A stretch of 64,000 nt of DNA from Ulota crispa (taxonomy: Eukaryota > Streptophyta > Bryopsida > Orthotrichales > Orthotrichaceae): assembly GCA_963920765.1 (NCBI GenBank), contig OY987251.1, positions 11,659,219-11,723,218 on the forward strand, given 5' to 3'. The notes beneath the pieces were generated by a model. It was given only the letters and a program-made list of their open reading frames with translations. It did no database searches and was not told the DNA's origin. Numbering within the stretch: the stretch's first letter is position 1; each line of letters starts with the position of its first letter. Of the stretch, positions 11,041 through 21,060 are shown piece after piece. The position numbers and the translations under genes are program-made.

Positions 11041-13653
11041 TTAATAAAAATAATCGTCTGCAACAACATCATCATCGTCATCATACTCACGGTGGATGTT
11101 GATCACTTGCTGAACGTCACCATAACTTTCAAGCTCCGAAACATCAGCCCGGCTTCCAAGGAACAACGACAATCGCTGGTGCAAATGAGTGGGTTGAATC
11201 TCCAACACACGGCGCATCCCATCTACAGCACGCCCTCCACCATTCTCCACCAAGAAGCTCAGAGCGTTGGCTTCATGGACGAGGTGCAAGTGTGCACGAG
11301 GGTTCATGGCAATCCCGCCATACAAGATGGTTCGATGCAGGTCCGCAACGAAAGAGGAAATGTACTTCGCAGAGTAGCGTCGAGCGTTTTGACCCCGCCC
11401 TTGCCGAATGGTGTCCACGTACTGGCGTAACCCGTGAGGCCAATCAAAATACCTCCCATCGTTGATAGAGTACACGTTGCCTGCAAAAACAAAACACACC
11501 AATGTAAGGGCCACTTCACACTATTGCTAAAGGTCAAGAGGCCGCCGATTTTCACCAATAAGATTGCAAGAAATCAAGAGTTTGGCCTCTTGATCCTTTA
11601 CACTAGAGGACACACTCCAAAGTCCCTCACCCTACATGACATTACTCTTTCATCCAAAACAACTTTCTCTCAAAAGAAGTTTGGGTCAAGTAAAAATGGA
11701 AACCCAAACAATTATACTTTTTGTAAAGTGATCAAAAGCAACAAGATCTTGACCGTTTGATTTGGAAGGTCTAATATATGATATAACTTTGGATTTTGAG
11801 CTTGGCCTTTTGAGGCTTCACACTATGATCATTCAAGTTGAGAGGCTATGGAAGTTCATTGCCAAGAGTTTGGACTTTGGACTTGACCTTTGGAAACTTC
11901 ACACTAAAAACAACCAAAAGTTCCGAAAACAATATTTTATTACCTATTTCAACCTATTTCTTTGACCTCTCAACAAAGTTTGGCCATTGAATCTAACAAC
12001 CTCTCAACTTGGTTGGCTATAGTGTGAAGCAGCCATAAACCCTGGAATTAGGGTAAGTTTATAAAGATACTAGGAGTTTTTGAGACACAAATACATTTGA
12101 GAGTACTTAATACAATGGTGCTTGGACAAATTAATGCTATGGGAGAGAAAAAACCGATTACCATATCCAAGCATTGATTTTAAAGAAACACTCATTCAAC
12201 TAACCTAAAACACACAAAAAGTGAGGACCTTGACACTATCCAAACATTTCTCTTACAAAGGTTGACCTTATCCGAGCATTTGCAAAGTTTAGGGTTGAGA
12301 GAAAAAACCTCGTTCAGGAATCCGAATGTCCGGGTGAGTCAAGACAAACTCGCCCACATCGTCGTCCAAGGTAAACCCATGCAAGCCCGTTCCAACAGAA
12401 AAACACATCATGGTCGCTGAAGAGTAGATACCGTAACCGGCAGCCACGAGCCTTTCACCGCGCTGCATTACATTGATGGCTGCCTTCTGTCCCAAGGGGA
12501 GATGGTCGGCTTCTCGGAGCCGGTAGTAAATGCTGAACATGGTGCCCGTGGGAGTGAGCTCGTCGAAGTCGTGCGACCCGTCGAGGGGATCGAACACGAC
12601 CACATACGGGCCGTCACCAAACCATGTGGGAGCCTCGTCCTCCTCCGACGAGATGGCTGCCACTTTGCCTGAGCTTCTCAGAGCCATTTGCAGTATGTTG
12701 TTCTGCCTGCCAGCAAATTTTGAGCATTGTTAGTTCAACGAGCTCCTGTTGCAACTCTTCCATGTTTCTAATCCACCATGGATCTTCGTCTCAGCAAATC
12801 TCTCTCTTATGTAAAAGGTTTCTGAAACAATCCGGTTTTAACTGGAAACATGAAAAAGCGAGCTCCTGCTGTTTTACACAAATTTTTCGTGTTTCTGATC
12901 CACCATGGAGCTTAGTCTCAGCAAAACTCTCTCTACAATGCTATGTGAAGGTTTCTGAAACAATCCAGTTTTAACTGGAAACATTCAAAAATCTAATACG
13001 AATGTGTGAGCAAAAGGAACGTGACGCACCGAAAGAATGCGGAGTGACAGCGGGTCATCCCGTTCCCAGCCTCCAAGAGAAGAGTCATACGGAGATGGAG
13101 AAGAGGTCAGTTCCTTAGGAGAGGACAGAACTGCGGCAATATGCTTGCAAGCCCCTTGGATATGCGCCATGAGCACCACCAAGTCCACATCGACATTGGA
13201 GCCTTCGGTTCCAAGAAACGCAGTTAACGTGATCACGCCCTCGGCGTTGCGAGTTGCGGCGTACGAGCTCAGAGGCGCTCTTCGAGAATAACTCTGCTTC
13301 GGAGGTGATGACGGTGCCCGTCGAGCTCTCGGAGGTGCGGAATTGCTGAACCAGCGGGAAACACCGGACGGCCGGTGCGGCACCTTCACCACTGGCGGAG
13401 ATGCGAAGTAAGTGTACTCGGAGCTCAGAGGTGGAGGTTTTTGTAGCGGCGGTTTTGGTGATGGTCTTCGGATGAGGTAAGAGAAGAGCCTGGACAGAAG
13501 CGATGGCGATGCTGTAGGAGGAGAAGGACGAGGTGGTGGTGGCGGTGCTTGGATTTTTGAGAAGAACGGTGCGGTAGGTTGTGTTCTTGCATTATAGCGG
13601 TGTGTGGCCAAGGGGACGAAGCAAATTAAGAAGAGAACCAAATAGGCGTTCAT
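11041..13653 (-). CDS. Chloroplast fructose-1,6-bisphosphatase II-like protein
   Basis: FBPase-family enzymes hydrolyse fructose-1,6-bisphosphate; the cpFBPase-II branch is plastidial and lacks the redox-regulated cysteine loop. Three exons: 13653-13030, 12702-12309 and 11480-11041. Junctions are GT-AG and phases close, giving 485 aa. Residues 1-130 are a Pro/Ser-rich leader starting with a hydrophobic run (MNAYLVLFLICFVPLA). The core holds SSEEDEAP and FDPLDGS (metal and phosphate ligands), PTGTMFSIY, the long cpFBPase-II segment from GYGIYSSATMM through YSINDGRYFDWPHGL, and ELESYGDVQQ near the end. The tail is unusually acidic (YDDDDDVVADDYFY). The usual signature near the substrate lysine, KLRLxYExNP in many FBPases, reads HLHLVHEANA, so activity is uncertain. 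Intron 1 contains a tandem duplication of about 120 bp. The N-terminal leader is the least certain part, but no later methionine would keep the first fold segment. Confidence 0.88.
12735..12985. repeat. Two-copy tandem duplication in FBPase-like intron 1
   Basis: Two units of roughly 120 bp each contain CGAGCTCCTG, then TTTCTxATCCACCATGGA, CTCAGCAAA and GTTTTAACTGGAAACAT, in the same order. Together they fill most of the 327-bp first intron. The splice sites themselves lie outside the repeat. Confidence 0.8.
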
Positions 13654-13788
13654 GGAGAAGACTAGAAATTAAAATCCTCAACTACCGCTTCTCAATGCTA
13701 ATGTTGAAATACCTGCTCGGCACACGCAATCTCGAAAGTGTACAAAACTTCCAACGCTTCGTCCCTTGGATGCTTCCAACAAGTGCAA

Positions 13789-13956
13789 ATGGCGAGCTCA
13801 TCTGCTGGCTCCCTTGCTCTCGTTGCTGCCTCGTCCGATCCCGTCTGGCATCGCTCCGTGCACTTCGCCATTCAACCAACACTCACACGCTCCGCATTCG
13901 TATCGGCAATTGAGACTCTCAGAAGCTCCGGTGAACTCTTCTCGCAGCTTCATTGA
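13789..13956 (+). CDS. Short unassigned open frame, divergent from the FBPase-like gene
   Basis: A 55-codon frame starts at an ATG in a GC-richer patch 135 bp upstream of the FBPase start, on the opposite strand. It begins MASSSAGSLALVAASS. Codon and base composition look more gene-like than the surroundings, and the frame could be the first exon of a divergently transcribed gene. No family is recognised and no convincing downstream exon was found. It may equally be untranslated leader or promoter DNA. Confidence 0.2.
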   Translation: MASSSAGSLALVAASSDPVWHRSVHFAIQPTLTRSAFVSAIETLRSSGELFSQLH

Positions 13957-14240
13957 TACACCACTCGATTGCTGCGATTTTACATTGCTCGCCCGCGCGG
14001 CTATGAGATTGCCAATCAAGCAATCTCAAAACTAAATTTCTCAAAACTAGAGAACTTCTCTATTTCAATGTCCTCGAGAGCTGCATGTTCGGCGATCTCT
14101 AACCGAAGAATTATAATTTACAGCGCAATCGCAGTAGCGATTAGCTACAACAATTTAAACGCCGCTAGAAAACAGAGCAAAGATCTTTCTTCACCGCCTT
14201 GGCCTTCCGAAACTTTCACGCATATCTCAAACTAATAAAG

Positions 14241-14783
14241 AATAAGCCTCTCTGTTTTGTTTTAACACTAAAAGCCGTCACTAAGCTTAGCACAGACTTA
14301 GCATAAATTTACAGAAATGCTCCTACCTTGCTACAAACGCAACAAGCATTGCAAACACTGCAAAGTCAAGGACGTCTTGAGATTACAGCTTCTTCTTCTA
14401 ATTATTGCCTCGGTCAAATAAGAAATAAGCCTCTCAGTTTTGTGTTAACACTAAAGACCATCACTAGCACAGATTTAGCATACAAATTCACAGAAGTGCT
14501 CCCGCCTTGCTACAAACGCAACAAGCATTGCAAACACCGCAAAGTCAAGGACGTCTTGAGTTGAGATTACAGCTTCTTCTTCTAATTATTGCCTCGGTCT
14601 AATAAGAAATAAGCCTCTCTGTTTTGTGTTAACACTAAAGACCATCACTAGCACAGACTTAGCATAACAATTCACAAAAATGCTCCCGCCTTGCTACGAA
14701 CGCAACAAGCATTGCAAACACCGCAAAGTCAAGGACGTCTTGAAATTTCAGCTTCTTCTTCTAATTAATGCTTCGGTTCTTCC
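14241..14783. repeat. Three-copy tandem repeat, period about 182-185 bp
   Basis: Units start at 14241, 14423 and 14608, each with AATAAGCCTCTCxGTTTT. Each continues through an AACACTAAA motif, a CTTGCTACxAACGCAACAAG motif and CAAAGTCAAGGACGTCTTGA, and closes with GCTTCTTCTTCTAATTA. The copies are highly similar, so the array is recent. It lies upstream of the FBPase-like gene. No open frame runs through it. Confidence 0.92.
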
Positions 14784-14978
14784 TCTATTGAGTCTGTAAA
14801 GGGAAAGAGAAAAATATACTCCGATTTGTGATGAAACGCTGCAGGCCATGGCCGTCCTCAATGATGTGGAAAATGTCTTGGAGATGGTGAAGAAGGAGAA
14901 GCGAGAGACAGGTTTAGTGCAAGCTGTTCCTTGAACTCAGTCGTCGTCTGTCTCTGTGCCGGGGATGTTCGTCCAACG

Positions 14979-15068
14979 AAAGGTGAACGGAAGGTGAACG
15001 AAAGGTGAACGAAAAGTGAACGGAAGGTGGACGGAATGTGGACGGAATGTGGACGAAAGGTGGACGAG
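14979..15068. repeat. Minisatellite, 10-11 bp unit
   Basis: About eight units of the type AAGGTGAACG(A/G), drifting to AATGTGGACG toward the right end, are arranged head to tail. Minus-strand translation gives a spurious Phe/Arg/Ser/Pro repeat frame; nothing supports it as a protein. Confidence 0.9.
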
Positions 15069-15319
15069 GTACGATTTTGGACGGAAGTGGGTGCAGATTT
15101 CAAAGTTCAAATCCAAATTTGCGGCGCTGGTTTCTGAGAGTTTGTCAGTACTGGGGGTCTGACTGTCTGAGAAAGTATCCAGGAAGAACCGACATTTTAA
15201 TGGGTTGTCAGGTGGTTGAAATTGCAGAAAATCCGGTTGAATTTGAAACCACCTGCTCAAAAATCGGTCAACTTCTGTAATAATGATAAAATAAAATAAC
15301 AATATTATATTATATTATA

Positions 15320-15742
15320 AGGTATCGGCATTCATAAGCATCAAACTAACGATTTTGGAGTAGGAAATGAAAATCAATTGATGAACTTTGAAATAATATT
15401 GTCAAGTTAGAAAGAGGAAATTTAAAATATTGGCATCAATTTTAAAGTTTCAATTGCAGGCATTTGTTCACAAAGATTTTTCAAAGTCCAAATTCATTAA
15501 AATTGTATAGCTGTGTGTAAGAGATGCTAAAAACAATGCTTAAGGGTTTTTAAATAGTAAGATGGGGCACTCAAAATTATCATTTTAATCACCCAAAACC
15601 ACCACTTTGTTACCTATAACCATCACTCTGTCACCCACAACCATCACTTTGTCACCCATAACCATTTGATTTTATATTTGACAGTCCCTGATGGTGTCAG
15701 GTGATGCCCATGGGGACATGACAAAAATGGGTGTTGCTACCT
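15320..15742. mobile_element. TA-flanked inverted-repeat element, AGGTA...TACCT family (long form)
   Basis: The left end is AGGTATCGGCATTCATAAGC and the right end ATGGGTGTTGCTACCT, with TA on both sides. The interior matches the element in the AIM24 intron (44601-45008) along its length: GATTTTGGAGTAGGAAA, TTGATGAACTTTGAAA, AAAGTTTCAATTGCA, and repeated CCATCACTTTGTCACC motifs. It is non-coding. The TA target site fits a Tc1/mariner-type non-autonomous element. Confidence 0.85.
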
Positions 15743-15765
15743 TAAAGATAGGCAGTGCAACTTAA

Positions 15766-16671
15766 CCCTTTAACGACCACACCCATTTTCACAGAATCCA
15801 CTAAAAATAGGGGTTGTAAGCTTAAATTTGAAATTGACTCAAATATGGACCCATTTTCAATAATCCAACCGTACAAATGGGAAGTACACCTTGTTTATTG
15901 TAAAGCACCAAAATTTCAGCTAGATCTACTGTTGGAGGTGAAATATTATAATGATTGAGTGAGCCGTATATGGAAAATCTCTAATGTTTCATTCTTGTTT
16001 AGTTTTGAATGTTAACCTTTCATGCAAGTTTTGATTGAGAAGAGCCTTACATTTCTAGAAAGCGGGGTTTCCCACCTTTCCAACAAGACTAGTTTCACAC
16101 AAAATAGACAAAAATAGCAATCCCAAGGTGTAGGTAAGTAGACAAAAAGGGTCAAAAACCCACTTTCTTTGCTACCCTAAAACGGTTCTACAAGAAATTT
16201 GATAATTGTTATGGAAAATTTGATTGGTGAAAACAATCAAGAATTGGCCTTAAATGTAAGATGACAAATTTTAAAACCAAAATGACAACAACATTTCAGT
16301 AGATCTTCAAATACAACAATTATACTATTACCATATATGAAAACAATACAAGCATATTTCTTAAGCAATTTGAGATTTTTTAGAATTGTGCAATTGAAAT
16401 TTGACATTCTTCTTGCATACTTGATGTATTGTGTTGTTGCTTTGATCCATCTTTGACAAAAAAATGGATACGTATTTTGAAGCCATGCCATATAAACACC
16501 ATTATTTGTCAACTCACATACCCAATTGCATTGTTATTTTTTAGATGGATGCAAAATTCTTGTGATCACATGCGTACTTCAAGATCAAATTCCAAATTAT
16601 TGAGCGATTTCAACCTACAGGCCAAAAACCACTCCCAACGACCAAAATATGGTTGTGTGGTCCTTAAAGGG
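15766..16671. mobile_element. 906-bp TTAA-flanked element (piggyBac-like, copy A)
   Basis: TTAA lies at 15762-15765 and 16672-16675. The left end is CCCTTTAACGACCACAC and the right end GTGTGGTCCTTAAAGGG. A second copy of exactly the same length lies at 18030-18935, colinear throughout. There is no long open frame, so it is non-autonomous. The TTAA target and CCC...GGG ends are typical of the piggyBac superfamily. The superfamily call is inferred, since no transposase is present. Confidence 0.85.
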
Positions 16672-16828
16672 TTAAGGAAAAATTGGTTGAAAATGAGAAA
16701 TGCTAAATTTTAGTTGATGAAGTCAAAATTTCTTCCCAAACATTGGTTTGCAGTCTATTTTGTGCAAGATGAAGTAATGGCCGTACAGTGACTTGCTTAA
16801 GATGTGTATTCTAAAAAGGTATTGACTT

Positions 16829-17077
16829 TTGGTTGCCTTACCTTGGAAGGTTACCTCATGACTCACCACTCAGCCAATTGGCCACTTGGAGGGGCACAAA
16901 ATTCTCCAAATACTAGGGTTTCATAAGGTTTATATCATGGACTCCACTAGTTTTTTTTCCTGTAGTGTTGTTGTTGTTACTAGGCCCCTAATGTAGTAAC
17001 TATTGATGAAAATTAATGCAATGCAAATATGTATGTATACAATGTAAAATGTCAAGAAATTAGTGTGAGGCAACCTA
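16829..17077 (+). mobile_element. Inverted-repeat element with GGTTGCC/GGCAACC ends (copy 2)
   Basis: The left side is TTGGTTGCCTTACCTTGG and the right side GTGAGGCAACCTAAATGC. The interior contains GTTACCTCATGACTCA and GGCCACTTGG, as in the copies at 7926 and 62177. Exact ends are uncertain. Confidence 0.5.
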
Positions 17078-17681
17078 AATGCAATATCTTGTGTAGTTAT
17101 CTTGTAATTTGGTGTTAGAATATTTAATAACGTTAGGACTCACCTTTTATGAATAAGGAGGCAATGTTGCATTCAAAGAAACTATTTTGAGGAAGTTTGA
17201 GTATGTACCTTACTTGAAAATCAAGCTAACGTTACAAGGGTAAAACCTCCTGTTGCATAATTGCTTTTATTATGAACTGTTACCCTTTTTTTAAACATTT
17301 GTTCAGTGGCTTCAAAATAAATCAACCATTCAACGGCATAGAGAGACCATAATTTGAGTGAGCAAGCGATTCATGAAACTTGCACCTCTCCCTCTTTAGA
17401 TCCTAGATTGAGCAATAGCTACTTCAAAGCTGTAGATTGTGAGCAGCACCTATTGTTTGGAGAGAAATTTTAGATTCACCAAAAAAAACGGTCTATTTCA
17501 CTTTCGACTAGTTTTTCAGAAGCATGCACCAGAAGATGTTTCTTGTACTTATATTACTTGATTGGTATGATTGATTTTTGAAAAATGTCCAGATTTTTTC
17601 CCCCCTGTACTTGCAAATATCAATCTATTAACAAAACACTAATTGCTGGTTCTCTTCAAATCCGTTTGATGTTTCAAGATA

Positions 17682-17858
17682 CAGTGCTGCCTCGATAAGA
17701 TGAAGGTATCCGCAGAAGCATATTCATTTCATGTAAGGAAAGCATTTATTGTAATCAAACACATTTTTTGTATTTCCCCTATAGTCAAGGACAATCATTT
17801 TCTTCATCTTAGTTAAGCATTTTTTCTTATAAAGGTTCATCTTAAAGAGGCACTATTG
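17682..17858. mobile_element. Short TA-flanked inverted-repeat element (copy 2 of the 170-bp family)
   Basis: It begins CAGTGCTGCCTCGATAAG and ends TCTTAAAGAGGCACTATTG, with TA flanks at 17680-17681 and 17859-17860. The interior (AGCATATTCATTTCATG, AAGGAAAGCATTTATTG) matches the copies at 443 and 57055. Confidence 0.8.
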
Positions 17859-18029
17859 TACTGCAATGAAACTAAGTGAATGAAATTTGGGCTTTATGAG
17901 AAACCATATTGGCATCCCAATTCCCAACCTCCTAAAAATATAGAATTTGAAACATAGTGGGACATGTAACTTGGGGCATTGAATGAAACCGTTGTCCTAG
18001 TTTTTGAACTTCGTAACCAATTTAATTAA

Positions 18030-18935
18030 CCCTTTAAAACCACACAATTTTTCCCAAAATCCACTAGAGACTGGGGCAATAAGATCAGATGTGCATTTGA
18101 AACATATATAGACCCAATTTGAATAATCCAACCGTTCAAATGTGAAGGACACCTTGTTTGTTACAATGCATCAAGATTTCAGCTAGATCTATCGTTAGAG
18201 GTGAAATATTATAATGATTGAGTGAGCCACATATGGAAAATCTCAAGTTTTTCATGCTTGTGTGGTTTTGAATGGTAGTGTTTCATGCAAGTTTTGATTG
18301 AAAAGAGCCTTACATTTCTAAAAAGTAGGGTTTCCCACCTTTCCAACAAGACTAGTTTCACACAAAATGGATAAAAATAGCAATCCCAAGGTGTAGCTAA
18401 GTGGATAAAAAGGGCCAAAAATCCCATTTTCTTTGCTACCCTAAAACGGTTCTATAAGAAATTTGAAATTTGTTACAAAAACTCCGATTGGTGAAAGCAA
18501 TCAAGAATTGGCCCTAAATGTAGGATGAATTTAAAAATAAATAAATTGATAACATCATTTCAATGGATTCTCAAATACTACAATTGTACTACTACCGTAC
18601 AGAGAAACAATACAAGCATATTCCTTAAGCAATTTGAAGTTTTTAAAGATTGCACAATTGAAATGTGGCATTCTTCTTGGATATTTGATGTATTGTGTTG
18701 TTGCTTTGATCCATCTATGACCAAATATGGATACGTATTTTGAGGTCATGATGTATAAACACCATTATTTATCAACTCCCATATTTGATTCTATTATCGT
18801 TTTCTGGGTTGGATGCAAAATTCTTGTGATCACAAGCATTCTTCAAGATCATTTTCCACACTGTTGAGCGATTTTACTGTATAGGCCAAACGCTACTCTC
18901 CCGAACCAAAATATGGTTCGGTGGTCTCTAAAGGG
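18030..18935. mobile_element. 906-bp TTAA-flanked element (piggyBac-like, copy B)
   Basis: TTAA lies at 18026-18029 and 18936-18939. The element starts CCCTTTAAAACCACAC and ends GGTGGTCTCTAAAGGG. It is colinear with the copy at 15766-16671, same orientation and same length, with scattered substitutions and balanced indels. It contains no transposase. Confidence 0.85.
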
Positions 18936-19780
18936 TTAAAAATCCTCCCTACCAGTGGGACGTAGTGTGAAGTTTGAACTCATGTGCATGAAGAACTAGC
19001 AGTTCATAAATTGCTAGCCAATCAAAATACAATCTAATTGGTTGAACTTTGAAATTACAAGAACTTTTTTTGGCCAAATATTCAAAAAAACTGTTTAATT
19101 ACAATGCGAGTATATGCAATACTTGGTGACAGTTTGTGAAAAACTAGTAGAAAATGGAACACGCCTTGTAAAGTTCAAGAAGTTCCCCTAACGTTGGTTT
19201 GAACAGACCCTTAGAGCAGCCTCAACGTCAAAACAATATACGGATGCAATAAAAGGGTGGATATATGGTCCAGTGGATCAAAAATGGCACATTTGATCTC
19301 ATGTAGAGTTCAAAATTTTGAGCTTTTGGTAGGATTTCTATAAGTATGGATCATAAAGTGTTTATTTTTGGGTAAGCCTATGTAGCAATTAAGAAGACTT
19401 TTGCAAAAAAAAAACTAAAAAACGAAAGAAATTTTTAAAAATATTAAGATATTGACGCTTAAACATTCAGCCTTAATCTAGGCACTAAAAAGTTCATGAC
19501 TATTATTGTATGCCACTTGTTTAAAATTATAGCACGTTTCCAAAATACATAAAAGATGCTAAATCACATATGTAATCCCCATGTATGCATTATAGCTAAT
19601 TTGATACATGTTATTTATCATTTTTATAGGATGCTGTGAATGGAATAGTCCAAATGTACGCATTGAAAAGTCTCTTACTTCTTATATTATCAATTTCAAG
19701 AAACATTGATTACATAATTTGTTTTATGAACAAATATAGAATATATTCACTAATTTAGGATGCTTCCAAGTTCTTTCTTC

Positions 19781-21060
19781 TATAGTGCGTGCCACCCTAA
19801 ACCAACAAAGATGCAACAATCATATTAACTATTTATAGCAACTCTCAAAAAATTATATCTCTTTGTAACTACAAGCAATGAGATGTTATGAAAAAAGTTA
19901 CAAAGAGAAATTGACATTATCATTTGCCAAAAAAAGTCATCATCATCAAAAATGCTCGGGGGGGGGGGTTGACTCTCCAATTTTTAGTAAACTACATGAG
20001 ATAAAAAATAAGGTTAATTTTATTCATTTGAGATAAATTTTATATTTTTTTTAGAAATACCATAGCACCAAAAATATGTCTATTACTTCATTATGTGTAA
20101 AATATGGTGGTGAATAATGCCTCCATTTTAGAATTCTGTAGAAAAAAAAAGGGTAGGAAACATAGGATCCTGTAGAAAGTGTTTAGTAGGATGAGCTTGA
20201 TTATTATTGATGTACAAGTTTGAATGAAAAATTAAGTATGTTATGTCCAAGTTTTGAAAAGAATGGAGGAGAATTTGTTTAGAATTACTTTGACAGCTAG
20301 GCTAGAGCATGCAAGCTTGTGTGCAATGTAGGATTGTGATTGGTTCTTTGCTTAAGCTTTTGTGTGGTGTGGGACTATAATTTGTTGTTTGCATAAGATT
20401 GTGTGTGGTGTGGGATTGATTGGTTGATTGCTTCAACTTCATGTTCTTTGCTGCGTTTTCTCATTCAAAGGTGTTCTTTTGTAATTCAAATGCTTGTAAG
20501 GGCCAAAGTCTTTTATAAACCCATTGTATACGCATAATTTTTTCTTATGATACTTTTGTGTTTGTAAAAAAAATATGGTTTGAAAAATTAGGTCATATAA
20601 CCATTTAGAAATAAGCATAGGGTACCCTAAAATACACTAAAGTAGCTTTTTATCTAAAAAAAGGGAGGAAAAATTTACCTTGAAAAATCTAAATACCCCC
20701 CAATTAATTACCCCATTATCGCAGGTGGTGTCCAATTGTAAAAGGGTGTGACTCCCCCAAGCAAAAATGGTAACTATTGGACATTTTACACTAAGAGGGC
20801 AAATAATTGGCCACCCTAGCACTCGTTGCCTCAATACTAATAATTAATTTGCATGAAATTGACAAGTTGACTAACTAAATTGATAAAAATCCAAAGTGGA
20901 ATCATGCTACTTGGTCAACGCGTTTATGTCCATCGTGACAAGTACAAGAAGTGTCATTTTGATAGTGGAGCAAGTCTTAGCTAAAAGCTAATAAAACAAA
21001 CTACCCATAAAATTGGCCACTTTCCATAGTTTGTTGGTTTATGGTGGCAAGCACCGTATA
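19781..21060. mobile_element. 1.28-kb element with about 30-bp terminal inverted repeats
   Basis: The left end reads TATAGTGCGTGCCACC then CTAAACCAACAAA. The right end is the inverse, TTTGTTGGTTTATGG then TGGCAAGCACCGTATA. A short relative with the same ends lies at 37690-37915, and a single end occurs near 35331. No coding frame is evident inside, so it looks non-autonomous. The superfamily was not determined. Confidence 0.7.

Noticed and set aside
10933-11430. 165-codon plus-strand frame
   Set aside because: It is antisense to exon 3 of the FBPase-like gene; the minus strand encodes the recognisable protein.
20180-20600. Solo LTR of a retrotransposon
   Set aside because: The composition looks LTR-like and transcription-signal-like, but no TG...CA boundary, target duplication or partner LTR was found. 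The stretch lies inside a longer inverted-repeat element.
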